Shown here: positions 45,563 through 56,700 of the stretch, piece by piece | Numbering within the stretch: position 1 is the stretch's first letter | Layout of the letters: each line of letters opens with the position of its first letter | Source: Mercenaria mercenaria | Taxonomy: Eukaryota; Mollusca; Bivalvia; Venerida; Veneridae | Assembly (NCBI RefSeq): GCF_021730395.1 | Contig: NC_069371.1 | Location: 47,068,001-47,132,000 of the forward strand | Direction: 5' to 3' | Length of the DNA: 64,000 nt | Translations under genes and position numbers: made by a program | The notes under the pieces: model-generated | Told to the model about the DNA's origin: nothing | Databases searched by the model: none | The model's input: only the letters and a program-made list of their open reading frames with translations

Positions 45563-47453
45563 AAAAAAACACCACTGCTTCTCCTTCAAGTGTATGGTGA
45601 TACCACTGCATAACATTTACAACATCTACTCTAACCTTGGAATCCAGACTGAAATATGTTTTACTTTTTTCTATCTTCAAATATCAGGAGCTAAGTGAAT
45701 GCATATTAATACCATTTAGCGCAAATTTAGTGGGACTGGAACTGCATAGATATTAGATATGAGCACGAACTATCAATGACCTCATAATTGGAAAAAAAGT
45801 TTATTTTCTGCTCATAATGAGTGTTATAATTCCCTTTAATTGACTATAGTTTTTACAGGCCGTTGTGGCAAGTAAAGAATAGGACGTATGTATGCCCTTG
45901 TTCCAAACGCCCTGTATTCCTATTTTATATTATTTAAGAAATGAAATTATTTTTTCGGACATTATGCGAAATGAACGTAAGAATATGATTGACATATCAA
46001 CAAATTACGCTACTGTTTTTAAAAACATTGTTCACTTGAAAGATACATGTTATATTTAACGTGTGTCAGTATGTATCAAACCTTTTCACGTATCTATATG
46101 ACATTGTATAATTTATATTATAAAACAAATCATGTTCGTTTTCATAAGAACGTAGCAATATGGACGTCAAATCACATAGTTATAATTTGCCGATTTGCAG
46201 GCGCTTGTAGAAGGCTTCCATATTTAATCTATAATATATATAACGCTCTTCTAAATAATTCACGAGACGTGCAAACCCTCGCCGAGCTCTTATAATGATT
46301 ATCAAAACATGATAACGTAACTTCAATCGTCCAACTATTTAGCGTGTGCAAAGTATAAGTCACTGTAGTGCTTCATCCGCTTTTATAATTATGCAAAAAG
46401 AAATGATAGAAGCGATACAGCATATATCACTTAATCCGTTATACGCCGCATAAGATTATTTCATAAAAGCTCTTATATCAGCATAAGCCTGGAATAATTT
46501 GAAACATTTGCTTCTCCGATTTGAGCCCGCCTCGGCGGGACGACGCTACAAAAGGAATCATGTATGGAAAACTACGACAAAGTCCGAAAATCTCCGTTGT
46601 GGAGGAAAGAAACTTGATTATAAGGTTCCTTCCAAGGAACACATTCTCAGCATTTTGACAAGCAGCTGAAATATGAAATAATTCTTTCAAGAATAACAAG
46701 TAAAATTTTGATGCAGAGCATCAAGTCGCCGGAGAGCTGTTGGCTAATATTTTGAACATTGGATTTGAAAACAGACTTAAAAAGCTATAACTGATATTGC
46801 GGTGCATTGCACACCGTTGAAAGGCTGAAAAACGGCGTATCCTTGATGAAAGTTACTTTTACACCGTAACTTTCTTACCATCTCAAAGTTTTTTCTTTGT
46901 ATATAAAACCCAGGCGCCAGCATCCTCAAAGTTAATAACGTAAATCTACGACGTCAAATATTTTTCACATTTCCAAACAATGAATACAAAAAATTTCTTG
47001 TAAGCGAAACATTTCAACAGATTGAATTATATATCTCTTAATAAAAGGCTCATAGTCTGACAATAAATTTTAAAAAAAGTCACAAAATTCACAGACTGTT
47101 CTTAAAGGTTAAGGTCAGTAATTTTGTCTCGTATAAAAACAACTTCAGGTCGTCTTTGCGTATCTTAATAGAACGTCATTTTTTCCCACACCTTATTTTA
47201 ATGATTTTTTTATCATAAATTAACGACAAAAATGAAAAGAAAATAGGGGTTTGAATAGTTCCTTGTGAAATGCCAGTCAGTTGTGGTCTGCTACCCTAAA
47301 AAAGCACATAATTATTTGCTATTGTCCGCAAAATAAACGCATGCTTTCGGTTTTGATCTGCAAAACTTGCCATGTGGGGTTTATAAACATGAAAACCGTC
47401 TCATTTAATGCGGAATGTATTCGAGTAGTAAAAAAGTGCTAGTAAAGCAATAG

Positions 47454-47575
47454 GCTTTGAAACAGAACAGCATGAATCCTGACCAGAGTGCGCGGATGCG
47501 CAGACTGGTCTGGATCCATGCTGGTCGCAAAGCCACTATGTTGATTTGCTCATGGCACTGCTCATATTTACAGAA
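47454..47575. repeat. Fragment of a dispersed bivalve-type repeat
   Basis: AATCCTGACCAGAGTGCGCG, GATGCGCAGACTGGTCTGG and TCCATGCTGGTCGCAAAGCC make an imperfect inverted structure (CTGACCAG...CTGGTCTGG, GCGCGGATGCGC). I recall this sequence type as repetitive in bivalves; the family name is unknown to me. No coding capacity. Confidence 0.4.
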
Positions 47576-47819
47576 AAACTGCCAATTAAGTAAAGTTGAG
47601 GATGAGAAATGTTGTTAAGGTAGTGGGCCCGGAAACACAATTGGCAAACTATAAACTCACTAAATAAGCTGCACCTAAATAATGCCACGTCGGATAAGAA
47701 CAAGAAAACACTCGGTTATTACCAAGTTTGAATACGGGCCCATCACCTCAAAATTAGCAAATTATCTAAAACAAGCTTTAAGACATTAGACATTATGTTT
47801 TTACAAAACACTGCCAATT

Positions 47820-48062
47820 AACTTCATTCTGTCTTCAAAATTCATAAGTTTGAAAAATTTAAAAGCATTAGGACTTTTAAAATAGTAGCCATCAATATAT
47901 TTTTTTTTCTAACTTTATTAAAGAATGTACAATTAAAGAAGTAATGAAATTCATCGCCTAACAGGCTATTATCACATAACTGACAGATTCTTTGTTCTCT
48001 GGCAATATTATAAAATCTTCCTTTTTCTATAGGTAATTTATGATTCATGCATCTAAATTTAC
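47820..48062 (-). mobile_element. LINE tail fragment 2
   Basis: The minus strand reads NHKLPIEKGRFYNIAREQR, then a zinc knuckle CQLCDNSLLGDEFHYFFNC, then FFNKVRKK. After a run of nine A the frame changes and continues FKSPNAFKFFKLMNFEDRM. This is the C-terminal end of a non-LTR reverse transcriptase protein, related to the one at 41349 but of another subfamily. It is 5'-truncated. Confidence 0.65.
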
Positions 48063-48112
48063 ATAGTGTAACAGCAAGATCATTTTAGTGAATTAATTTT
48101 GTCTAATGTAAG

Positions 48113-48298
48113 ATCGCCCGCTTTCGGTGCGGAAGGTCGCGGATTCGATCCCTGGTCGCGTACCAAAGATGTGATCCAATAATATGCTCAGCATTATTTG
48201 GATAGAACAGGCTCGGCTCTCCGCTCAACTCGCGATCTCGTATAAATGAGATCTGGAGACTGATGTCTAAATTGGTATAGTGTGTTTCAGGATTCACC
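48113..48298 (+). mobile_element. SINE-like fragment with tRNA-derived 3' half head
   Basis: CGCCCGCTTTCGGTGCGGAA followed by B box GGATTCGATCCCTGG resembles the second half of a tRNA. About 130 bp of further sequence follow (TGATCCAATAATATGCTCAG, CTCCGCTCAACTCGCGATC, GATCTGGAGACTGATGTC). The A-box half is missing. No poly(A) tail was found. Probably a truncated SINE of a second family. Confidence 0.45.
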
Positions 48299-51200
48299 TT
48301 TAAATTAATTAGTGTAAAATAGTAATTTCAGATAAAAGGATCCGGTATACTATTTTCATGCTGATTATATATTTAAAGGAAAGTGTTGTAAATCGTCGAG
48401 CGTCGACAAATATATCTGGTAAAATCAAGCAAATCACTTTATCAGAAAGTTACATTTGAACGAACTGTCTTCAAGTTTTACAGTTTACTATTTTCACGAA
48501 TGTAAATCGACAACGGGCCGCATACCGGCAATCGTTACAAAGTTAGGCTTGTGATAAAAATACCATTATTTCATAGCCAGTAAGAAAGCGTTAATGCCCA
48601 AATAGACAAAAGAAAATAAGAGAGAATTAATATATATGACATATATTAAAAAATCAAATATAAAACCTTTTATTTGATGAATTTCCAGAATGGTAACAGT
48701 AGTTATTTGAGATGCTCTGAAAAGAACAGCCAGGATATAAATTTAGTCGGGGTATTTCTGTACCATTGCCTTACAATGGAGTCATTGAAGGCTCTAGTGG
48801 GAGCGTTAATGGTAGTTATATTGCCATGGTGTAATCGAAATTTTATGGGTGATTTCAAGTAAATATAACGGAGTCGATTGGCTGTCTAAGTGAATAATTA
48901 TTACTAATGTTTATGTTACAAACCTATTAATACTTGAAAGAATGAAGCAGTTGGCAGAAAAATAAGGGAAGATAAGCTTTGGTGTAGACGGGGCCTAAGG
49001 ATTTAGCTCTCATCATACATTTTCATCTTACGTTACCTACTTTTTTAATGGGAAACTGAAGTGAGAAAAAAATCCTCGGATGAAAAAGTCGTCAATCTTT
49101 GACACGTTGAACATCATACCTCACTATGTATTTTTATAATAGTGTGCCTCATATTGTCATGTATGCCATGGAATGGGAGAAAAATGTATTGTAAGAATAC
49201 ATTTGTTTGGATATCTGCCTTGCCCTCTCATTTGCTCCTCCATTAACCGTTTCTGTCTAAATGTCCTACGGACCAATATCATGACATTATTTACACCCGA
49301 AAATATGTCTTCGCAAATGTCAATTTAGACTAACTCCTAGACCGTTGTATAATATTTTTCAAAACGTTTGTTTTAAAATTGTGAATATAGCCAGTCTAAA
49401 GCATATTTCTAATATCATATTACAATCCGTTCATTGAGAAAATTTTTAAAATATACTGGCATTTTTCTCTGTTACACAGAATCAAAGAAAAAATATGTAA
49501 AACTAAAATTCAATGACGAATTCTTTATCATCGGTCAAATGGCCAGTCTATCGCCGAATTTAACCCTACTCGAAATCCTTTAAAGGGCGCTGGTTGAAAC
49601 AACTTTCACTGCTTCAATAATGGAAAACATAAATATTTGTCCACGTACAAGTAGAACAGTACTTCATAAGCTAGTCTGGTGTAGGCCCTACACACGAATT
49701 GTAGGAGGAGCTTCCTTAAAATACATGAATGCGAGTGAGGTCAAGAAACGGTCAGTTTGTTCCATCCAGGTGAATCACCTGACTGACCCTAGTAGAGTAT
49801 TTGATCCCTGTGGAATCTTAGCTACACAAGTACATAAGGTCAGAGGAAATATTATAAATTACTGCTAGAATTGAGTTGATTGAAGAAAAACGGAAGATAA
49901 TTAAGTACATTGTGTTATTCTAAAACTCATTGCGTGCGTAACAGTTGAATTCTAAACAGGCACTATTAAATCATCAATGTTTTTAGTTTTAGTCTACAAA
50001 GAATCATTTTCAGGATTTTCTATAGTGGAATATATTACGGATTTAATTTGTACTATTTGATTTAACCTGACCGCATTTTGAAGTGTTAATATGTAAAACT
50101 TTACAGATAAGATATAGAAGACAGTGTATCAATAAGAATTTGTATGGTTTCAAATGATACCAACGTCTGAAAAATGCACCAGTTAATCGTTTTAATATTC
50201 AACTCATGACTCATGTTTTGTGTTAAACATATTTCGGTGGTGCTGTATAATTTATGTAATTTCTGGATTTTATCTTTATTTACAGACACTGTTTCTTGTG
50301 CGTAAATATTTCTTTTGTGTACATGGATATATGCTAAGAATTATGTTTCATGTATTAACGAGAGTTTCATTGTAAAGCTTACTAATCTGTCCATCCATAA
50401 TCAAACGCTGTAGATAGAGCGCCTACTTCATCCGATTTATAATTACATTCCGAACATTTTCACGCGATTCGGGTTTTATCGTATGTTTAACATGGAAATA
50501 TTGAACCGTCCAAATACTGGAAAAATACAGCTTTTTTGGTACTTTCGTGCATTCAATAGGTCATATATTGTAAGGATGTTGTTTGTTGCCAATAAACGTA
50601 AAAGAATGGATAAATAAAACAGATATATGATAGTTATACTCCAATTTGTCTGTGTACAAATAAAAATATTGTATCTATCTTTATGCATATAATTTGTAGA
50701 AAATAAGCGTATTCAGTGCAGCTTAGGCACTTATAATTGTTCCGTTTACATTTAATACATTATATACCAGCATGTAAATATTGCATTAATATACTGTTGA
50801 CTGGGCTTGGGAAGACAATGTAATCGACAGGAGTAAATTTCCATATTTTTAAAAAAAAACAACAACAAAAACAACAACAAAAACATGTTGGACTTTGTTC
50901 ATCGGAATGTAGACGATTGCACAATGCAATATTTTTTTTTTTAAATCACAACTAGAAATAAAAGACATTGTAGATTCTTTGTTGATAGCAAATTATTTAG
51001 AAGTAATTTTGCATTTATTATCCTGACTTTTTATAGTTACACATGTTATCTAAAGAAAAGAACATAATAGTTCCTGGTACTGAACGTTTTCATAAAAATG
51101 CCAGCTTATAAAAATTTCAAATGTCTACTTTTTAGATAGCCGAAAATAATATCCAGTTCATTTAACTGATTCGTAATGTTTCATTAAGTTTGATTTGCTC

Positions 51201-51453
51201 CACACCTGAGCGTAATGCGGGGTAGACACAGGTATTCGTAATGATTTTTAGTATTCTATCGCTACGTTATCTGTCTACAATACAAATACGTGTAATAAAA
51301 TTATGTAGTATAAACGAGTGGAAGAGTTCAATCATTGCTACAGTATTTACATTGAAACAGTAAACCTTAACTTCTATTTTTATAATGTTTGACCAGCTTA
51401 GTATTGTCTTAGAAAATTCCGTTAACTCATATAATCTATGTTAAATGTTCGTT
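48299..51453. other. AT-rich stretch, one possible LINE scrap
   Basis: No host gene is recognised. At about 49740-49865 the plus strand reads RSVCSIQVNHLTDPSRV, then FDPCGILATQVH, which recalls the DPCGTP motif near the end of some LINE proteins; this is weak. An A/C-rich run (AACAACAAAAACAACAAC) is at 50858-50885. Confidence 0.3.
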
Positions 51454-51920
51454 AGCGGAATTACGCTATCGAGTCAAATAAACTGTTTCGTCTGCTTCCA
51501 AGTCAAGTGATGTATAAGCAGAAGTCTACGCCTTAGCGGAATTCCGCTATAACAATTTCATTCCAAAGGTTCCACTATTTTATTTTCATAATCTTATCTC
51601 AAACTCGATACACCAAAATGTCCGATATGCTTAAAGAAATTTCGCTAGCTGACACAGAACTTGTTGACCTGCAAGTTTCGTTTTGTATAATTATGAAATA
51701 GCACCAGTCCCCTTTTCATGAACAAACTCGCAATACTTCATTCCCATTGTAACAGACTGGTGAGAAATTGATATATCCTCAGAATGATGTCACAGGTAAA
51801 GAAAATACTAATTCAAAATTTCATGACAAAACGTATTTGATTCCCAATTGGGCTAGTTTATGTCACAACTTGACAGTATGGAAACTGTCAACTGCAAATG
51901 GAACGTGTTCAGTACGTGCG
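51454..51920 (-). mobile_element. AGCGGAATTCCGCT-motif element, copy 2 (inverted)
   Basis: It contains the 16 bp perfect palindrome TAGCGGAATTCCGCTA at 51534-51549, a variant at 51455 (TAGCGGAATTACGCTA) and GAAATTTCGCTAGC near 51637. Its right part (GAAACTGTCAACTGCAAATG) is the complement of 28055-28085, so it is the same element as at 28050 in opposite orientation. A nearby phrase ATGGATCGAGGCAGT (51947) also recurs at about 61157 in the flank of SULT gene B. Confidence 0.5.
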
Positions 51921-52149
51921 TCGAACTATTTCTGCTAATGTCTAAAATGGATCGAGGCAGTTATATGCGACCCTTTAATTAATTGACAAAAATGGGTAGC
52001 AAATTTAAAACAGTAATGTGTATGCATATTTGTGAATTTTAAGTCAAAGCTTTCCGCGATCATTTATGTTATATTTAAGGGAAAAGAAAGGCAGATGAAA
52101 AAATATTTCGAAATGATTAAAAGGTGACAAATCATCTGAACTGTAGATA

Positions 52150-52375
52150 ATTCCAGGCGTGGGAGGTTGGGGAATCCCGCAAACGGTGGAAAATGGAGGG
52201 GGAGTGGAGGGGAAGTGGCACAAGTTGTTGGTAAAGCCCTCGCAGTCGAGGCGTGTAACGCCATGTCGGGAAAGGTATGGGAGGCGTCATTCACTCTTAT
52301 AAGGGGTGTAGTGGTTAAATGGGTTCCCCTGGGAAAACTCGAGGCGTATAACATATCACAACAGGCATGATTTTA
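52150..52375 (+). other. GC-rich island with open frames on both strands
   Basis: About 220 bp much richer in G and C than anything near it, with G-rich runs (GGAGGGGGAGTGGAGGGG). Both strands are open: plus 52167-52370 and minus 52064-52354. The plus product (VAQVVGKALAVEACNAMSG and following) has no recognised domain. It may be a gene fragment, an unknown repeat or a foreign piece. Confidence 0.3.
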
Positions 52376-52994
52376 ATAGAACCTCCAGTGCTGTTTAACC
52401 TTAAGAGGTAGGTAATTTGATTTTGTTTCAAATGTAGGCGGCATGGACTGGTGACCTCTGTTGCATTTGCTGGCTAAAGGTAACTTCTTAACTGACTGTC
52501 TGAAGATCTACAATTGTTTATTGCTTTTAAACATCTATTTATGTACATTATTTTTAAATAAGAGATAACGTATAGTAAGACAACTTAAGCTAGCCATTTA
52601 CCCTTAGCTAGCAATAAAATTGGGCCTCTGTCATCCTCAGCTAGTTAAGAACAGTGTCTCTATCATGCTAAAGTGGCTATAAACTTTGTCTCTATTATAG
52701 GTCATGCTAACAGAAATGAGCTTCTTTCATTAAATGTTAGTCATAAGCTGTTACTCTACTGTCTTCTATATCTTTATCATCCCGAAGTGTTTGTCAAGAT
52801 ACGAGTTATATGACCCAGGGAAGTGCCTACGCCTTTAGTATCTTGAACAATGAATTGGGTCCAATCGCTGAGATGACTATGTCTTAGACTAGCTGACAAA
52901 CAAAATAGAATGTCCTTTGTAATGCGCCCTTGTGTAGCTGCGCTTTGTACGTATTTCAGCATGTGTTATGAAACTATGTGATATACATTTTGGA

Positions 52995-53400
52995 ATAATC
53001 TATAAGTCTATCTATAAACCAAATCTAAATTTATCTTTTCGTTCACTGCTTCCAAGCTTTGGAACTACCGTCCCGTCAAGATCAGGGAGGCTGACACGCT
53101 GGCTGCTTTCAAAAGCCTACTAAAAACAACTTCTTTATACATTTCCTAAACTGACCAATACATTTTTCTTTTCATACGACAGCGTAGAAAGGGTCACTTA
53201 AGTACCTTTAAATATGTATATATGTTTGTCTTGTTTGATCTATATGTTTTACATTCATTGATTTTGTTAATGTGAAAATGCATCTCTGTTTGTGTTGAAT
53301 GTGTAATTGTTTACATTTTAGTCTGTTAAGCACTTTTGAACGTGTACATGTGCATGAAAAGAGTGCTATATAGATGCGGTATAACAATATTATTAATATG
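52995..53400 (+). mobile_element. LINE 3' end (L2/CR1-like) with coding tail
   Basis: The plus strand reads FTASKLWNYRPVKIREADTL then AAFKSLLKTTSLYIS and a stop, matching the usual end of reverse transcriptases (LWNxLPxxIRxxxTLAAFKSxLK). A 3' untranslated stretch follows with GTCTGTTAAGCACTTTTGAAC, GTGCTATATAGATGCGGTAT and ends in ATATTATTAATAT, a 3' end style of L2-like LINEs. It is strongly 5'-truncated. Confidence 0.7.
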
Positions 53401-53650
53401 AGCACAGGAAGTTTAGGGTCTTCAATTACGCCTTAAATAAACGCATTTATAACCACAAAAAATAACTGAATCAATCTACATATATATAAACTTATCCAAA
53501 ACATCTCTTTTAGTTTTTCATGTTTATTATACAGAAACAAATTTGAGTATTTATTGAATCTATTAGGTATAAAACGTGGAACGGTAAAATGTAGTAACGT
53601 CTCCAGCATATAATATATTGCATTTAGTGTAAAATGGCACTACAAATGCT

Positions 53651-53656
53651 TTTATT
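53651..53656 (-). terminator. Polyadenylation signal AATAAA of SULT gene B
   Basis: AATAAA on the minus strand (TTTATT on plus), 135 bases beyond the stop codon of gene B, within AT-rich sequence. It is the first full match downstream of the stop. Confidence 0.55.
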
Positions 53657-53790
53657 TGTCAATATGTGATGAAATTGGCAGAGTACTAATAAATCTGTGA
53701 AGTCCTTGTCTAATGCAGCTTGCTATGTGCAATGTAAACGCTGGTCTTGTGACATTTAGCATTTAACACAAACAGTGCTCGTGACACTGC

Positions 53791-56700
53791 TTATTCTTCA
53801 TCAAAAGTCAGTCCAGATCCTTCTATTTCTTTTAGCAATCCATTAATCTTTTCCACTTTATCAGGTGTAAGCAGCTCCTTCCATGCTCCAGCTTTACCTG
53901 AAAAAAATGTAATGATTACAAAATACCATTTCATCATTAATTAGTGAGTATGAGTAACTGATTGCAGACTTCTACAATATTTTATCTTTTTTTTTTAATT
54001 ATGTCACGTTTACTTTGTTGATATGCTAAAAATCATTAAATGAAAATACGTTTATCAATTATACACTAAGTCTAATGTTTGAAAAGTTCTAGGTTGGTAT
54101 GGAGGCAAAAAGTTTATCTTTTCCTACTCAACTGATCCTGAAAATCAAATAATTGTATAGTTTTACTCCAAATGGTTCCAAACAAATCCACGAAATGACC
54201 CAAGCCAGGCTGGCCATCTTTAAGCATCAATAATAATCAAGAGGATGAGGTATCATACTTCTACACGAGCAAACGTTTACATTTTTATTATAATACATTT
54301 GTATATATCCATGACACAGTAGGATTCCAAATGTCCAAATACTGCAGTACCAAACCAACCAGACCTAGATGTTTAAGTGCATAAAAAACTGTAAAACTGA
54401 ACATTGCAATTCGAAAACTTTATATATATTTTATGTAGAAAGCAAGTAAATCGAGTAATTAATAGAAGAATTTCAACAGAGTATTGGAATTAACATATCT
54501 CGTCCTCTCCAACATCAAATGACTGGGACATCTAGTAAGTTCTGACAATGTTTCTGATGTTTCTTAAGGTTCAACGGTTACCTTTGTTGATAAATCCACC
54601 ATCTGTATCATCGAAAACCTTTTTGATATCCCTCCAGTATGACATATTAACTTTGTCATTCTTACGCATGTTGTCAACGTGGCAGTGGTCACATATCCTA
54701 GCCACATCATCATCGGTAATTTGCCTATCTAAAAAATCAGCAATTTTCCTGACAGCTTTCGGCATATCCTACAAAATTAAAACGAGCTATAAATTAATAC
54801 AACACTTCCTTTTGACCATGATCCTGAATATAACACCAGTGTTATGTGTAATAGCTGTGCGTATGTCTACTCAAAGAGGAAAACACGACAAAGTGAGATT
54901 ATTAAATACGTCGTTCTATCGTTCGGTTGAGCTAGCTTGGCAATGACATGTCAACTACATAAATGAAAGTCGCTCAAACAACATCTTCCTACCCACCAAT
55001 AAAATTCGACAATAAATTTGCGAGACAGTCTGTCGTCTTTTTTGCCGTTATTTTGTATGAACCCTTTCAAGTTGTCATATTGTAGTGCCATTGTCCTGCC
55101 GACATGGCAGCACGGCAGAAAAAGACACCAGAACGACATTGTTATTACCCTGCGCACTAAACACTTCACATCTGTCGAGATTATTTTGTTTGGAAACCGT
55201 CGTTGTCGCGTTAGGAAGTCATTACAAATCTGCAAATATCTTTCTTGTCGAGTTGTCGTGTAATCGTACATTCATGCTGCAAACAGGACAAGTCGACATT
55301 TCAGAGATAAGAAATTTTAAAACACGTTCTAATTATTCATACCTTGACGAGGTCTTCATATTTCAAGAAAAGAACATTAGGATCATTTCGTCGATTCCAA
55401 AACTCAAGAACATGACGGGACCAAGATCCATTGTGTCCTGAAGTAGAGCATTGAATTGAAAGGGGAAAACTGTGATAATTAATTACTCTTGGTAATGTTG
55501 GTGCATATACAAAGTAAGCTGTAGTCCCAGTATAGAAACGTGGACAAAATGGAAGAAAATAAAACTACATGTTTTAGCCACATTAAATATCTCTGCTTAT
55601 AGTTGCTAAAATTCTGAGATGTCCGAGAAGCACAATTACTTTCAACATCATGAATTTTAATAAATCTTTTAATTTCACAAAGAGATGAAACAACATTTAT
55701 ATTAGAGATAATATGAAGCTGAGCTAGATAAATAAGAAGGCATACACACACACAAAAAAACGTACCCGTGCCCGTGACAAAAGCATCAACAAATAGATCC
55801 CATGTACCATCAGTTTGATTTAGTCCATCACCCCACTGCATGAGGCGGTAAAAGGAAGTTACAATATCTTTTGGATTCCGGGCAACGTATATAATCTAAA
55901 AATGAAGGTAAACATGTAAACAATGCAATGGCTGCACGGTAGTATTATGTATGAAATCTAGAAGAGAAAAGATAAATAGAGATTTGAAAAAATTAACGTG
56001 CATTTAACATCTGATAAAATGATGTATAAGATTTTCTGCTTTTATGAGTACATATCCTCGTTCTCTCTATACCATGTCCGTTCTCGTTGGTTGAACTTAT
56101 GGAGTATTTATCGATATTCATTTGCACATGAAATATAATTTTTTCAGTGTTGTTCATTTACAGTAACTAATATATCTTCTTAACCTTTAACCTACTGGCG
56201 GCGAATATTTCTGCCTTAAAGTTTGCGACCAGTGCAGACTACGGATGTGCAGGCTGATCATGATCTGCACTGTTCGCTATTCAGTCAGTAAATTTTCAGC
56301 AAACACACTTTTAAATAATAAATGTTATTGCCCAGTTTGAATGATGAACCATTCCATTATAGAAATTAAGCGGGCTAAAGGTTAATCCAGTAAATATTAT
56401 TTAAAAGTTATTTGTATTTCTAGCGGTACTATGGAAGCAGTTTAGCTTACACGTCCTTTCCCTTTCTGTAGTTGTTCTGGTAGTAGGAAGTGATGCAGAT
56501 GGCATTTTATCATTCTTGGTGAAGGCATTTCTTCGATAAACTTTATACCTAATAGAAACCAAGACATAGGCAATAAGACCACGTTATAATATATTAACAT
56601 GAAATTGCATGACAACAACTTGAAAAAGGATATTAATAACTGGTTTTAAAATACGAGCAGAATAAGCAAATTATTTATCTACGTAGAAGATATTTGATGT

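Noticed and set aside
52777-52962. Minus-strand open frame YVQSAATQGRITKDILFC as a recombinase or integrase piece
   Set aside because: No catalytic motif was seen and the frame is only 61 codons; not enough to name it.
54548-54946. 132-codon plus-strand open frame (and its twin at 19708-19905)
   Set aside because: Both are antisense shadows of SULT exon 6 on the minus strand.
55479-55841. 120-codon minus-strand open frame
   Set aside because: It begins in SULT gene B exon 4 and runs into the intron; only the first part is coding, in the spliced gene.
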